64,000 nucleotides of DNA from positions 94,185,784-94,249,783 of the forward strand of contig NC_072893.1 in NCBI RefSeq assembly GCF_027943255.1, in the 5' to 3' direction. Each line of letters starts with the position of its first letter. The first letter of the stretch is position 1. The stretch comes from Anastrepha obliqua (lineage: Eukaryota; Arthropoda; Insecta; Diptera; Tephritidae). Made by a program: the position numbers and the translations under genes. Shown one piece after another: positions 23,896 to 35,467 of this stretch. The notes under the pieces were generated by a model, which was not told the origin of the DNA, ran no database searches, and saw only the letters and a list, made by a program, of their open reading frames with translations.

Positions 23896-23951
23896 CTGAA
23901 AGAAACATTTTATGAGCCAAAAATTATCATAGGAATAAAATATTCAAATAC
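23896..23951 (-). other. Intron in the piggyBac-B transposase gene
   Basis: 56 bp, GTATTTGAATA...TTTCTTTCAG. Removing it joins VDSM and SGKTPFES in frame (codon split as A|GT), while the unspliced frame stops within a few codons. Size and borders fit a fly short intron. Confidence 0.75.
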
Positions 23952-24968
23952 TCATAGAATCAACAATATTGCTTTTTAAAGATTCCACACCTGATTCGTC
24001 AGGGGGTCCAAATTTAAAATCAATTCGTTTAGTTTTTTTCCAGTTTGGTGTACCGAAATCTTTTTCTGCTGTGTACCTAGTTGTTTTTGCATAACAGGAT
24101 GGTCCATCATCAGTTATTCCAACTAAGCATGACGGCGGCGACGCAAAATCTTCCACATCTGATTCATGTTCGACCTCCAACTCTCCACAAACATCCGTCA
24201 TAGCTGGTGCCTCTGTTATCATCTCATTATCGTCAATAAGTTCTTCGTCACTTACAGCATCAACATCTGCTGGTGGAATATATACGATAGAAGTTATTTT
24301 TTTTCGAAATAGGCTTAACAATTTTCATTCGTTTAGCTGAAACTACTTCGCCTTCATCCTCACTGCTCGAAGTATTTATGTAGGATTCTATTTCCCCAAT
24401 GGTTAAAAAATGTCGACGATCCATTACTCTTCAATAAAGAATTAAGTAAGGATACAAATTTTGACAAAAAATATCAAGAGCACATTAGTCTTACCAAAAC
24501 GATAAAAGCTTTCAACGAAATACTTCTAAATGTATTTTTACTTGCATAAATAAAAATAATAGCACTTATGGTACAAATTGCCATATGAAAATGACATAAA
24601 CATCAATTTTCCCGCCAAAAATAATGTCATCAAAACGTTGAAGTCATCTGAGTCGTTTCAACCAGCGTTGCGTTTTCGCAACACCTGTTTTTAAGAGTTT
24701 ATTTTTGCAAGAAAACTTCAGCTGCATTAGCAGCTAGTATGATAATGTTATTATTTCATATCTTATTTTTAAGAAACTTGTAGAAAAAGTAAAAAAAAAA
24801 CTATTTTTAGTTCTCAAACAATTTTATGAAAAAGTTATTATTTTGCACAATTTTTTCTACACTTGTCCTGATAACATATAACATTTTGGAGATATCTTTT
24901 TTTTACTGTAACCACAAAGGTTCAAAGTTGCTGTTGCGAAAACGAAACGGCGGTAGAAAATGGGTTAA

Positions 24969-25904
24969 ACATAATTTTTAGTCGAGCCGCTATGATGCGA
25001 CACTTTGCAATGCCCACATCAGTCTGGAATGAGGAGTTCAAAACTAAAATTCCATCTAATTGCATTTACCCAAAAGTGAAAGTGGCAACAGTTATTTTTC
25101 AAAAGTTTTACTTGCGTCTCATTACTTTTCTTGGGTTCATAATTTGTACCAAATTTGAGTAATTTCACTTCGTTTATATAGAGGTTTAACGCTTTTATAT
25201 ATTTTTTGTAAATTACCGTTCCTTATTTCGCTTCACGAGTAATTTATGTAAAAGGTTTCTTCGAAATATATTCATTTTTGCTTCAGTTATCGTGGGCATG
25301 GAAAGACGCGCTAAATAGACTTCGCTCACCATTCTTAGTATTTTATTTTAAGTCAAACAACAAGAACGAAACTCGATCTTTGCATGCTATCTAAATTTCC
25401 GTCAGTTTTAAAAACAATATGAGTTAGAAGTTGTTGTGACTAATACATGGAGAAAAGAGAGAGAAGATAGTAAAACTAAAATGAAGAGTATGTGGTAATG
25501 TGGCACAATTGCCCGCGGCTAAAGCTCTAAAGCTCTTTAGTTTTGTTCAGAGAAGCGGGAGGTACTGTATTCGAAACAGAAGGTGTCACGCTGAACAATT
25601 GGCAGTCGCTAGTATTTATCGCAATGAAATTTTGTCTACTCAGTTGTGGAGTATATATTCGAAAGCAATGTGATCAAAAATGATAGCCAAAAAATCCAAA
25701 TTCCACGAAGTTAATGAGGCTCTACCCTTAGTAAAAATTAATTGCCCTTGGGAAAAAACAGTAAGAAAATTTTAGTTTTAATCCACTTCCAGATTAAAAA
25801 ATTAAAACTCTGTCAGATATTTAGCATTCCGGTAATATCCCTGCCAGCATTTGGAAGAGCGTTTGTTCGTAAAAACGCACATCTAAAAGTTAATAGATAG
25901 CATA
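24969..25904. other. No gene seen
   Basis: AT-rich sequence with no supported feature. Confidence 0.5.
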
Positions 25905-27249
25905 TTGGCAAAAACAAATTCCACTATCATCGTTTACTTCACTTCTTATCCTGCAACCGTCGCCTTGTATGGTTGCAGGGGCACTATCGGAAAAAGATGG
26001 GGCCTCTCGCCTAAAGTCACTTTTTGGCTTTATAACACGATTATAAAACCAATCTTGCTATACGGAGTCCTTGTCTGGTGGAACTCGCTAGAAAGGATGG
26101 TATCAGTTAAGAATCTGGAGAGGGTACAAAGGTCTGCCCTCATTGGAATCAGTGGGGCGCTCCGTACCATTCCTACTTTAGCGCTTAATGCTATGCTTAA
26201 TGTGGCGCCCGCTGCACGCGCCGCAATCAGACTAAGGTGTTCGGGCCATAGGCTAGACTTAAGTTACGGACACTCTAGCATTCTTAAAAACTTTGAGTTC
26301 ATCCCAACGGTGCTGGACCACTGTATACCCACGCTAGGTCCGAGCGGACCTTTTTCTACTCTCATTCCCTCAAGGGATGAGTGGGCGGGGTGCAACATTC
26401 GACGGCAAGCCATGGCAAACATGTTCACGGATGGCTCGAAGTTGGACGGAAGGGTTGGTGGGGGAGTATTCTGTAAGGAGCCTCCCATCAAACTTAAACT
26501 TAGGCTCCCGGACCACTGTAGTGTTTTCCAAGCGGAGGTATCCGCAATTAAGGAAGCGGTGGACTGGTTGCTTAATTCGGTAATTACCGTTAAGGCAGTA
26601 AATATTTACTCCGACAGCCAATCGGCAATTAGGGCCTTGGGCTCGCTGTTTGTGCGTTCGAGATTAGTCGGGGAATGTCTGGCTTCTCTCTCGATTGCAT
26701 CCGAATACTTCATCATCAGGCTCATTTAGGTTCCCGGGCAACTTCCAGGGAACTTTGGAGACGGTTTCGTCGCGAAATGAGAGAATTGGGGTTCTCCTGA
26801 GAACCTGTGGTCTGCTCCTGGAAAGATGGGCCTCGAGTCAACTCAGCGAGCACTGAGCTAGTGCGCAAACGTGCAAGGTCGCGAGATCCTTCTGGCCACG
26901 AGTAGATCGGGGACGCTCAAGGGAACTCCTAAGGCTAACAAAGCCCCAGCTTTCAAATTTGGTGGGCATCCTTACCGGACATTGTCCGTTAGGTGTTCAT
27001 GCCGTGAGACTTGGGATTGCCTCAAGTTCGTTCTGCAGAAACTGTCTGGAGGACGAGATGGAATCATCTCAACACCTTCTTCTCAGCTTCCCTGCTCTCG
27101 TCTGGCAAAGACTTAGACATCTGGGCTCTCACTTTTTCGCTACATCTGCGGATATAGCCGGTGTAAATATTATAAATTTGGTGAAGTTCATCAGTAGCTT
27201 GTTGCGGCTAACTACGAACGCAAATCAGCCCCCGTCGGCGCCGTCGTAA
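25905..27249 (+). pseudogene. LINE-A: reverse transcriptase end plus RNase H domain
   Basis: 5'-truncated ORF2 of a non-LTR retrotransposon. The thumb region reads WLYNTIIKPILLYGVLVWW and RVQRSALIGISGALRTIP (25990-26180). An RNase H domain follows: MFTDGSKLDGRVGGGVF (Asp), VFQAEVSAI (Glu) and IYSDSQSAI (Asp). The His/Asp part (WVPGHS-type) is broken after 26729, where the text becomes VPGQLPGNFGDG. A C-terminal zinc-knuckle-like segment FCRNCLEDEMESSQHLL lies in another frame (26959-27249). The clade is probably the I/LOA/Jockey group, from the RNase H alone. The first residues, to about 25950, may not belong to the LINE. Confidence 0.85.
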
Positions 27250-27388
27250 AATGTGTGGTCATCATCGTATCTAATCCCAAGGCTCCTTCTTCCTTCCCAT
27301 CTCCTTTCTCCTCTCCCATGTATGGCACCACAACGGACGAATTTCTTAACATTTGTCCAAGTGAGCTCTTTAGCTAGGGCAGCCATTT

Positions 27389-27407
27389 AACCTAACCTAA
27401 CCTAACC
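27389..27407 (+). repeat. LINE-A 3' tail, (AACCT)n
   Basis: Nearly four AACCT units (19 bp) mark the 3' end of LINE-A, in place of a poly(A) tail. Confidence 0.7.
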
Positions 27408-29299
27408 ATCCAGCATAAATAAGGCCATTTGTCGTTGTGCGAGCAAAATTCAAAACACGGAAACGGTCACGACACGAAAACACCGGCCGCAAAGCACCAA
27501 ATGAAAGAAAAGATATTTTCTCATCAACGGTTGCGCTTCGTCTGGTTTACCTCTGAATATATTTCTGCCATGGAAAGGCTGAGAAAAGTGTAGCAACATC
27601 AAGTGGCACAGACCCTTGGCGATTGGAAGTGAATTTCAAATACATAAACTGCCCAAAAACCTTTCTTGCACTCCAGGGCGGGTGTTCAAACAGAAAACTA
27701 AAAGAAAGAGAATGAAAAATTCGAAAAAAGTATCTGTGTAAAAATTTTCAATTTTTAACAATTAGCTGAAGATAAAAAGAAAAACATCAAGAAGTAGTTT
27801 CTATGTCCCGCTTCTTTGTCTTCCAGACTACGCAAACAAGTTACCTACACGGATGTGTCTCATGTGAGTCAGTAACGAGGACGTAATGCTTACGGAATAC
27901 AATTTTTCCGATGGGGGATGGTAAGAGGACGAGAAAGCAATAACTACCGCGATGAAATTCAATTTCTTGAAGTCAGTCACATTTTCGCCACTTGTTCATT
28001 AAGAAATGCTGGCTGGGATGTTACGTATGCACTCCCACATACATATGCACATAGGTATGAACTCAAATATGTAGGCATGAAGCGTTGCCAGAAAAGGCGC
28101 CACAAATTATGCTATGAAAAGTTGTAAACTTATTAAAATGAAACCGCTGCGGCTATGCCACCAACATAAAACGCTCAGCTCGCTTGCTACTTAAAGAGTG
28201 AAAGCATAATGTGTAATCGAGTTTGTAGATGGAGGTACACACAGATGTAGCCTCTATGTAGGTTAAAGCGGTTTTCAAGTAGCCCATGTTTAAGACAGTT
28301 TCTGTAGCGGTTCCTCAGCTATGAGTAATAAAACTAAAGAAAGTGGTTAAAGCGATGAAAGTGGCAACTGCATAACAAGCTATATATACTTATACATACA
28401 CATACAAATATATTCATACATACACCCATACACATAAGTTAAGCTGCTGTTGCAAAGCAAATAAAAAAATACCGCCTGCAAACTATTTTACGGTAACATG
28501 GAAGAGGCGCGATTTAGTTGTTACTACAAAAACAACATTAACGCCTTCTGTCAGCGCACTGTAATACAACGGTGTGGCAGCTAACAAAATAACTAAGACA
28601 AACACATGGAAACTGTTGCAGGTTGGTGGCGTTGTTGAAACTTTTTAATTTTTCATAATAACTTGGAAATATTGCTCAGTAGTAGTATATTTATGTCGCT
28701 CCAGAAGCGATGTTGCCTCTTTCTTTGCCTTACTTTTCGCATGCCACAGCCGCAGCTATGGAAAGATGTGCCTCAAAAACTGCCAGTTGCTGCCCTTTTG
28801 TTGCTTCTACCAACATTTTGCATCGCTCTTTGCCTTCTTCGTGAGGTTCTACGGTTTGCTTGCAGATTTTCTAGTAAATTAAGTGCGCTACGCGTGCGAA
28901 TTTTTTTCGCTTTCCTCGACTTCATTTTGTTGCACATTCTTCGACACATCCAACATTCTGTGCGTAGGTATGTGTGCTCATGTGGTGGCGTAAAAGTAAA
29001 TAAACATAACATTTAACTTTTTATGTAATTATTGCATATATTGTATACGTGTGTGTGTCTAGCCATGTATGAATCCGATTTAACGCAACTTCCTTACAAT
29101 TTGCTGGGAGCAACCGCAGCGGGCTTAAAAAATATATGGTTCAATTTAAAGAATTTGGTATTCACGTACGGTATAGTAGCGGTGAAAGTTTTTGAATACT
29201 TTTGAGGTTATGATGATAATTACTTGAGATCGAGATCAACAGCCGCGCTAAAGTTTGCACTTTTTATATTTTGAAAGCGGTTTTAGCTTCTCTGTATTC
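27408..29299. other. No gene supported
   Basis: Frames at 27918-28127 and 28663-29016 lack any recognisable domain. A TACATA-rich simple-sequence patch is near 28385-28435. Confidence 0.45.
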
Positions 29300-29540
29300 G
29301 ACCACCGTGGCCGCATAGAATGGAGGGTGACGGGTTCGAAACCCGCTCATGAAACACCAATCGATAGAAAAGGTTTTTCTAATAGCGGCCGCCTCTTGGT
29401 AGCAATGATAAATCTACGAGTGTATTTCTGCCTTAGAAAAGCTCCTCATAGAAAACATCTGTCGTTAGGAAGCGGCTTAAAACTGCAGGTCCCTCTAATT
29501 GACGCACATTACAAATAGGAAGAGGAGCTCGGCTGTTTAT
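29300..29540 (+). mobile_element. tRNA-derived SINE, copy 2 (diverged)
   Basis: The head, ACCGTGGCCGCATAGAATGG, resembles a tRNA box A region with an internal deletion, and GGGTTCGAAACCC is a good box B. The body follows as GCGGCCGCCTCTTGG, CGAGTGTATTTCTGCC and GAGGAGCTCGGC. It is more diverged than the 32 and 59 kb copies, hence older. Confidence 0.8.
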
Positions 29541-29841
29541 AAAAAAGATTAAGTATAAGTGTAATTCAAATATACAAATTGAGAAAAAAAAGAAAAATAT
29601 TTTGGGAAAGAGTGCCTTATACTTCTCCAAAATCCTTTGGAGCCTATTAAATGGCTTAGAACTTTTGGAAATATTACCGAATTCATTTACATTTATTGCA
29701 TTACTAGGTTGTTCAAAAAGTTTTGCGTTCGATAAGAGAGGGCGTTGGTACTATTTGGTACAAATTTTCTTTTGCCTGTACACTCTTCATATGAACGTAT
29801 GTGAAGTTTCGTTTCAATCTGGCTATTCATTCTTCGTTTAA

Positions 29842-30572
29842 GGGGTTACATCTAATATAGTTAGAATTTTCAAAAAATCGATTTTTTTTTTATTTCATTT
29901 TTGTAATGTACATATATTTAAGTAAACACTATGAAAATTTCAAGTCATTCCGAAGATTCTTTTTGAAGTTATACGCATAAATGTAACGACGCGTCAGAGC
30001 ACTTTAAATTAGCTTTTAAAACTTTAACCTTGTTTTTCTCAAAACTGTGTTTTGAAAGTCGGTGACCACGATTTCTCGGAAACGGCTAAACCGGTTAGTC
30101 TGAAATTTTTACACCGGCTTCTGAACTATATTTTCTAGTACTTAATCGAAGCTTTTTTTAAAACCGATAAAAATTTTTTTGTTTATACACAATTTAAGGC
30201 CAAAACTATTCCAAAAAATAGATTTTTTTTTTTGAGAAGCCGCCATTTTGTCAATAAATTTTTTTTGCTTATTCCTTCGATTAATTACAAGGATATACAA
30301 TACTTTAATCAAATCCGGTTGGTTTTTTCATTTCATATAATCCACTTCGGAGATATAGTGGTCACCGTAAAACGTCTTTTTTTGGAGGGGTTCCTGGAAA
30401 TCTGCTGTAGCAGCTATAAAAACTGTTATTCTTGCAAATAAATTTTTTTTAAATATTATTCAAAGTTACCATAATATGTGTACAAAGGCTTAAAACAATT
30501 AATTCAGAAGTTTTCTCAGTAAAATTTTTTTAAAAACCTCATTTTTCAGGGCTTCTAACTAGATGTAACCCC
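29842..30572. mobile_element. TTAA-flanked MITE
   Basis: TTAA stands at 29838-29841 and 30573-30576. The termini are inverted: GGGGTTACATCTA...TAGTTAGAA on the left, and TTCTAACTAGATGTAACCCC on the right. It is 731 bp and non-coding. The TTAA target suggests mobilisation by a piggyBac transposase, but the tips do not match piggyBac-A, -B or -C. It is inserted in the 5' UTR of the mariner relic. Confidence 0.85.
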
Positions 30573-30599
30573 TTAAAAGCCATTTATATTAGTATCGAC

Positions 30600-30790
30600 G
30601 TGCAACCCAGCTACCCAGATTAGCTGGAATCTAGGGCACCAGCACCAAGCGCTCCTTGCCGATGGGTAGCTTTCCAAGCATCTTCTGTCTATGTGCAGAG
30701 ATAAACTTAGACAGAAATTTCCGGAGTGAACGAGTTGCTGTTCTGAGCGACAGTTAGACGGCACTCATGGCCCTATCAACCTAGCTCTAT
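30600..30790 (+). pseudogene. LINE RNase H scrap
   Basis: Plus-strand text in mixed frames reads SLPMGSFPSIF, NLDRNFRSERVAVLSDS and, after a stop, TALMALST. The SDSQTAL-like motif and preceding spacing are typical of the RNase H domain of LINEs. It is very short and broken; boundaries are approximate. Confidence 0.5.
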
Positions 30791-31504
30791 CTCGAATTTA
30801 ATAAGAGAACTGGGTCTGGATGAGGTACTGTGATAAATAAAGGGCACAAAAGACCATGAGATCGAAGTGCAAACCTCATAAAGTATCTATTTATCTACCG
30901 GCGTGTCAAGCGATATCGTACTGGAAAATCATCGAGTAACTGAAAGAAATTTAGAGAAGCCCTAGGCGTCTTATTGGGCAGTGTAGGCAACATTCTGGGT
31001 AAAGTATTGGGTTTCAAAAAGCTGTGTGCAAAATAGGTACCGCATTCGCTAACAATGGAACAAAACACATTCGAAAGTTTAGAGGGTTTTCGAAATAGTT
31101 TTGTGCGTGATTTAGTACTATGGAGGAGACTTGAGGCTAACACTATAATCCTAAATTAAAACAAGGGTTAAAGAATGGTGTGAACCTGGTTCTTCGGCTT
31201 CGAAACGAGCTCGTGTCCAGAAATCGGCCAAAAAGGTGTTAGCATCAGTAGAAGCAGAAAGGTTAAATTAAATTAAATTCGTGAAAAAGTATTTTTAGAG
31301 AAAAGAGTCGAAAAAGCTGCAAGAAGGTTGTCTTTTATGTTTTGCCCTTTGCAACACATGCAAACGTGTGATGAGGTGTAAGTCGATATTTTTATCAAAA
31401 TGTTGAGTATTTTTTAGCATAAGCTCACATATGTATAAAATTTTCACTCACGAGCTTAATTTATTATTTTCCAGTGAGTTCACAAAAATTCAACTCGGCA
31501 AGAG

Positions 31505-32140
31505 ATGGAATTAATTGGTGAACATTTTCGTGTGATGACTTATCACAATTTTCAACGTTGGTTATGTAGTATATTGATCAACCTACTTCGACTGGCGGTT
31601 ATGCACCACATATAGCCACTACGAAACGCTGGTACAACGAGTTCCAACGTGGCCGTAAGTCCTTGTAGAATGAATTTCGTGAAAACCGTCCAAAAACCGA
31701 TTGTTGTGCCAGAAGCAAGCGTTACTATGCGTCAATTAATAACGGAAGCTCGTAATGTGACATACGAGTATTGCGAGGTAGAGGCATCCTTGCGCTTTAG
31801 TGGGACCAGCAAACATTCAATATTGAATTAACATTTGGCCGCCAAGAAAATTCTACAATTGCCCGAAAAAGGAGTCGTGCCGATTGGTATAGAGAAATGT
31901 TGAGGTAAATCAGCCGCGGTGGCTCAAAGTGTGTCTATGCTATCGCAATGGGCGGCGAATCGTAGATCTATGCATGTGAGCGTAAAACAAAACAGGAATA
32001 AACAGTACGGCTGTTTTAAGCTTAGTCGAATAAAATATGTTCACCTCAAAACATATGATCGCATGTTTTTTTGGAAAATCTAATCCCATCGCCACTGCGC
32101 CACTAAAGAGACTTAAACGAGTCAATTATGAGGGATACAC
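31505..32140 (+). pseudogene. Mariner transposase relic related to the 9.4 and 34 kb copies
   Basis: It begins MELIGEHFRVMTYHNFQRW at 31505 and continues in shifting frames: RWYNEFQRGRKSL, QLITEARNVTYEYCEVEAS and FSGTSKHSILN. Then a decayed GDES region appears near 31952, and KHMIACFFGKSNPIATAPL near 32050. There are many stops. No terminal repeats were found, and the 3' part is cut off by the SINE at 32.15 kb. Confidence 0.75.
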
Positions 32141-32150
32141 ATATATTGGT

Positions 32151-32470
32151 GACCGCCGTAGCCGAATGGGTTGGTCCGTGATTACCATTCGGAATTCACA
32201 GAGAGAACGTTGGTTCGAGTCTCGCCGAAACACCAAAATTAAGAAAAACATTTTTCTAATAGCGGTCGCCCCTTGGCAGGCAATGGCAAACCTCCGAGTG
32301 TATTTCTGCCATGAAAAAGATCCTCATAAAAATATCTGCCGTTCGGAGTCGGCTTGAAGATGTAGGTCCCTCCATTTGTGGAACAACATCAAGACGCACA
32401 CCACAAATAGGAGGAGGAGCTCGGCCAAACACCCAAAAAGGGCGTACGCGCCAATTATATAATATATATA
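32151..32470 (+). mobile_element. tRNA-derived SINE, copy 3 (near full length)
   Basis: The head contains a box A-like TAGCCGAATGGGTTGG (32159-32174) and a box B-like GGTTCGAGT (32212-32220), the internal RNA polymerase III promoter. The body and tail have CGGTCGCCCCTTGGCAGGC, CTCCGAGTGTATTTCTGCC, GGAGGAGGAGCTCGGCC, AAAAAGGGCGTACGCGCC and an AT-dinucleotide tail. It is inserted into a mariner relic, and a MITE follows in its AT tail. Confidence 0.88.
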
Positions 32471-32471
32471 T

Positions 32472-32640
32472 TAGGCCGGGTCGATTTGTGGGGAGGCAAA
32501 AAAATCGCCCAATGCTCTGTGAAAATCGTATTCTAGGGATCAAAATAAGAAACTTTGCCGAAGGAACCATACCTCTAAAACGTATTCTGATGTCCCCCAA
32601 TTTTAATATATCACCATTTTTGGCCTTTATATGGCCTGAG
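32472..32640. mobile_element. MITE, second (truncated) copy
   Basis: The first 130 bp match the right arm of the 13.55-14.01 kb MITE (TAGGCCGGGTCGATTTGTGG and onward). The sequence then jumps to the central ATATCACCATTTTTGGCC segment. One arm is lacking. Confidence 0.82.
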
Positions 32641-33434
32641 CAATAATTTTACGAATTTGGGTTTCCATGACAATTTAAAATTAGTTGATGTAACACGATG
32701 AGATATAAACTTCACTTTAAGAATATATACATATGTATTTGATTACTAAATCGCCACTAGTGTATTATCTAGCTATCACTCTGGTGTACAATCTGCAAGC
32801 CTACTATGAAAAGCCGGATATCATGACAGAAGTGAAAATTACTAATTTTAGCCCATTTCTAGTATCTTAAATATCAAACCGAATAAAGAACACTTTAAAA
32901 CACTTTACTTTGAGGTTATGACTTTCCGGAATCTCCTTACAAGTAATTCAATTAATATTACTCGAACTCCATAATCAGAAATTTAATTACTCAACTTTGT
33001 GGTTACTGGTATGGAGGGCTACGCACTTAGTGCTTTACGAAAAGTGACGGCTTGGAATAAAAGGGATTTATTTTAACTCCCAATGGCAACGATTAAAACA
33101 ATAAAAACGAATGATAGAATTTGTATGCGGCCACAAACGCCAGAAAAGAAAGAAGAATAAGCCAACCACAACCAATACTAACAAATGTGAAATTATGTGA
33201 CTTGGCAAAGTTCAAAATTCCGCCGAACACACCAACACACTCACAAATCTTACCAGGTTTATATGGTACGGATGTAAACCCAGTCGGAAATTATGTCGTG
33301 TGTGACTTTTTGGACGTATGTAAAGATTCATCCAACAGCATGTACACAAGCATGCCACCTTAGCTGTAATCCTTGTAGGAATTACCCAAATGGTCAAATA
33401 CCATAATTGGGGCTTATATTTCACTTTTGTAATA
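32641..33434. other. No gene seen
   Basis: AT-rich; an 80-codon frame at 33121-33363 has no domain. Confidence 0.45.
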
Positions 33435-33435
33435 G

Positions 33436-33590
33436 GCGGCCGACGTAGCCGAATGGGTGGGGGCGTGACCACTATTCGGGAGTGCGTAGGATTGAATATC
33501 AATGCATGAACCTTAAATAATAATAGCACAACATAAATAGGAGGAGCTCGGCCAAACCCCTAACAGAAGTGTACGCGCCAATGATTTATT
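33436..33590 (+). mobile_element. tRNA-derived SINE, copy 4 (internally deleted)
   Basis: Has the head (GTAGCCGAATGGGTGGGGGC) and the tail (GGAGGAGCTCGGCC, CCTAACAGAAGTGTACGCGCC), but the body is deleted. The tail variant matches the LINE 3' end at 4.7 kb better than the 32 and 59 kb SINEs. Confidence 0.8.
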
Positions 33591-34258
33591 TACTTTTAAT
33601 ATGCATTTGATTACTAAGGATACCCGAGCCTCCGTGAGTAGTATCATTAGGGTGCAAAGTGTGATAAAATTTATAATTTTGCTCTTTGAACCTTTTTGTG
33701 GTTAAATGTGTCTCCGAAATTAAAATACAATAATATCAATACTCTGGTCAAGTATGAATGATTTAATTTCGAGAGAGTGATAGCCCGTTTGCGTTCCAAA
33801 GTGCAATACTTAGGGTAGAGTAGTTTTACATGGTCTGTCTGTGAGAGTCATAACAGCCGACATCATAGTGGGCATTTGAGCTAGAACTTACTTAATAATG
33901 CCATAATTTCTCGCATTTCGTTAGTTGAATAATCGTTTGTTGTACTGCTAGTATTTATTGCAGCATTATGAACAGGTGTGTTCGTTGAGGTATTATTATT
34001 TCTAACAGCATTAGGGAATGAGATATTGGTCCTGATATTAGATTGTTGATTAGTGATTAGAACTGGGCCTTGGGGTTTATTTCGAGGAGTGGGTTTTGGC
34101 CTTGATTCTAACGTTGGATGTTTGTTTTCTTTTTAAGCTGCATATATAATGAGCATCCTTTATAATTTGCGGTGGTGGTTCCCACCCCCGACGTTGTGTC
34201 GACTGAAGGGTGCATGAGTTTAAATATTATTTTAAAACTGCGTTCAACTTTAGGCTTA

Positions 34259-35467
34259 CGAAGGGTGCCTTTTATATGTCGGGATTTGGCAACCCTGGTG
34301 TTGCAATCTGGCAACTGACAGCTGTATCGCAAAGTTTGACATTTTTTGGCTTTTACGTACTCAGAAAGTTTTGAAATACCAGCGCTATTTGAGTTGTTTA
34401 CAGTAACTTAAAAGATTCATCTCGCATGGATGAACTTAATTCATTTTTTGGCGATGGAGCTCCATCAAGGACCAGTGTTTATCGATGGTATGGTGAATTC
34501 AATCGTGGTCGTAGTTCACTCCAAGACGAATTTCGTGAAGGTCGTCCAAAATCAGTTGTTGTTCCGAAAACCATTGATGCTGTGCGCGAACTGATATTGC
34601 AAGATCGTCAAGTGACCTATCGTGAGATTGAGACAATCTTAGGCATTAGTGGGACCAGCATACATTCAATATTGCATAAACATTTGACTGTCAAAAAAAT
34701 TTGTTCGCGTTGGATCCCACATAATTTGTCAATCGCTCAAAAAAAGGCTCGTGTCGATTGGTCGAAGGAAATACTCAAAAAATAGGATCGCGGGGCTTCG
34801 AAACAGGTTTATGACATCGTGACAGGTGATGAATCATGGATTTACGCGTATGAGCCCGAAAGTAAACAGCAGTCGACTGTATGGGTGTTTCAAGATGAGC
34901 CAAATCCAACAAAAGTTGTTCGCGCACGAAGCACTTCCAAGCAAATGGTAGCCTGTTTTTTCGGAAAAGCTGGACATGTCGCAACCGTACCACTAGAACA
35001 ATGCAGAATAGTAAATTCTGAGTGGTACACAACCATTTGTTTGCCAGTTGTCTTCCAAGAAATCAGGAAAACCAATCGCCAAAGACGGATCACTCTTCAC
35101 CAGGACAATGCAAGCTCTCACACATCGGCTCAAACAACTGCATTTTTGAGCACCCAAAACATCGAATTAATGTGTCATCCGTCGTATAGTCCTGACTTGG
35201 CACCGAATGACTTCTTTTTATTCTCGTACGTAAAAAACAAACTGAGAGGTAAACGTTTTTCGACACCTGAAGAAGCGGTTGCGGCATTCAGAATGCATGT
35301 TTTGGAGGTACCTCATTCAGAGTGGCAAAAGTGCTTCGACAATTGGTTCAAACGCATGCAAAAGTGTATAGATCTTCATGGAGAATATTTTGAAAAACAA
35401 TAAAGTGATTTTCGATGATTAAAATTTGTTTTTGTTCTCTAAGCCCGACATATAAAAGGCACCCCTT
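34259..35467 (+). mobile_element. Mariner inserted in the Jockey-type LINE
   Basis: TA stands at 34257-34258. The ends are CGAAGGGTGCCTTTTATATG and its complement, the same family as the 9.4 kb copy. The right end is at about 35467, where the TA copy has mutated. Its 5' region is native and served as reference for the rearranged 9.4-10.9 kb copy. Confidence 0.9.
34426..35403 (+). pseudogene. Mariner transposase, N-terminal deletion and one stop
   Basis: The text is open from MDELNSFFGDGAPSRTSVYR through the helix-turn-helix (ILGISGTSIHSILHKHL) and WIPHNLSIAQKKARVDW to a TAG at 34783-34785. It then continues in the same frame to 35403: VTGDESWIYAYEPE, HQDNASSHTSAQTT and SPDLAPNDFF, ending GEYFEKQ. 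All three catalytic aspartates are present (D34 spacing). Compared with the 9.4 kb copy, about 27 N-terminal residues are deleted just before MDEL. One stop and one deletion are the only lesions. Confidence 0.92.

Larger units (their letters stand above)
20501..24424 (-). pseudogene. piggyBac-B transposase with one intron, interrupted and frameshifted
   Basis: It starts at the Met at 24424 (MDRRHFLTIGEIESYIN). A frameshift in a T-run near 24300 leads into the acidic N-terminal region. A 56 bp intron follows (23896-23951), then GKTPFESFLQFFDEEIMEML. Catalytic motifs are SIDDQMIPYFGRHSYKMF (near 23490), YFDNFF (near 23255) and GGVDLHDNAIAYY (near 22950). A stop near 23640 and frame changes near 23720 and 23250 break it further. 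The fold-back splits the C-terminal cysteine domain: RKRCAISPVKR lies on its right, and CHSQTVYECKKCNLRLHPKC (20520-20610) on its left, ending at the stop at 20501. Dead copy. Confidence 0.9.
20207..24964 (-). mobile_element. piggyBac-B, complete, TTAA-flanked, with a nested fold-back
   Basis: TTAA stands at 20203-20206 and 24965-24968. The ends are CCCATCTTCTACCG and the complement of CCCATTTTCTACCG. A second inverted pair lies inside: CGAAAACGCAACGCTGGTTG near 20342 and its complement near 24660. The element is 4.76 kb because a 2 kb fold-back element sits in the 3' part of the transposase gene. Without it the length is about 2.8 kb, in the family's normal range. Confidence 0.92.
29704..31390 (+). 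mobile_element. Mariner relic of the 50.9 kb family, with nested insertions
   Basis: TA (29702-29703), then CTAGGTTGTTCAAAAAGTTT, the same terminal repeat as the 50,893 element. The 5' UTR matches (CTCTTCATATGAACGTATGT) up to the TTAA MITE at 29842. Coding remnants resume at 30893: RRVKRYR, ALGVLLGSVGNILGKVLGF and VPHSLTMEQ. Between about 30600 and 30880 a LINE scrap replaces the N-terminal coding region. The right end is not identifiable; 31390 is approximate. Confidence 0.75.

Noticed and set aside
27389..27407. Telomere array
   Set aside because: Only about four units directly behind a LINE end; better explained as the LINE tail.
28663..29016. 117-codon frame rich in Leu/Phe, membrane-like
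   Set aside because: No start context, homologue or splice support; low-complexity hydrophobic text typical of chance frames in AT-rich DNA.
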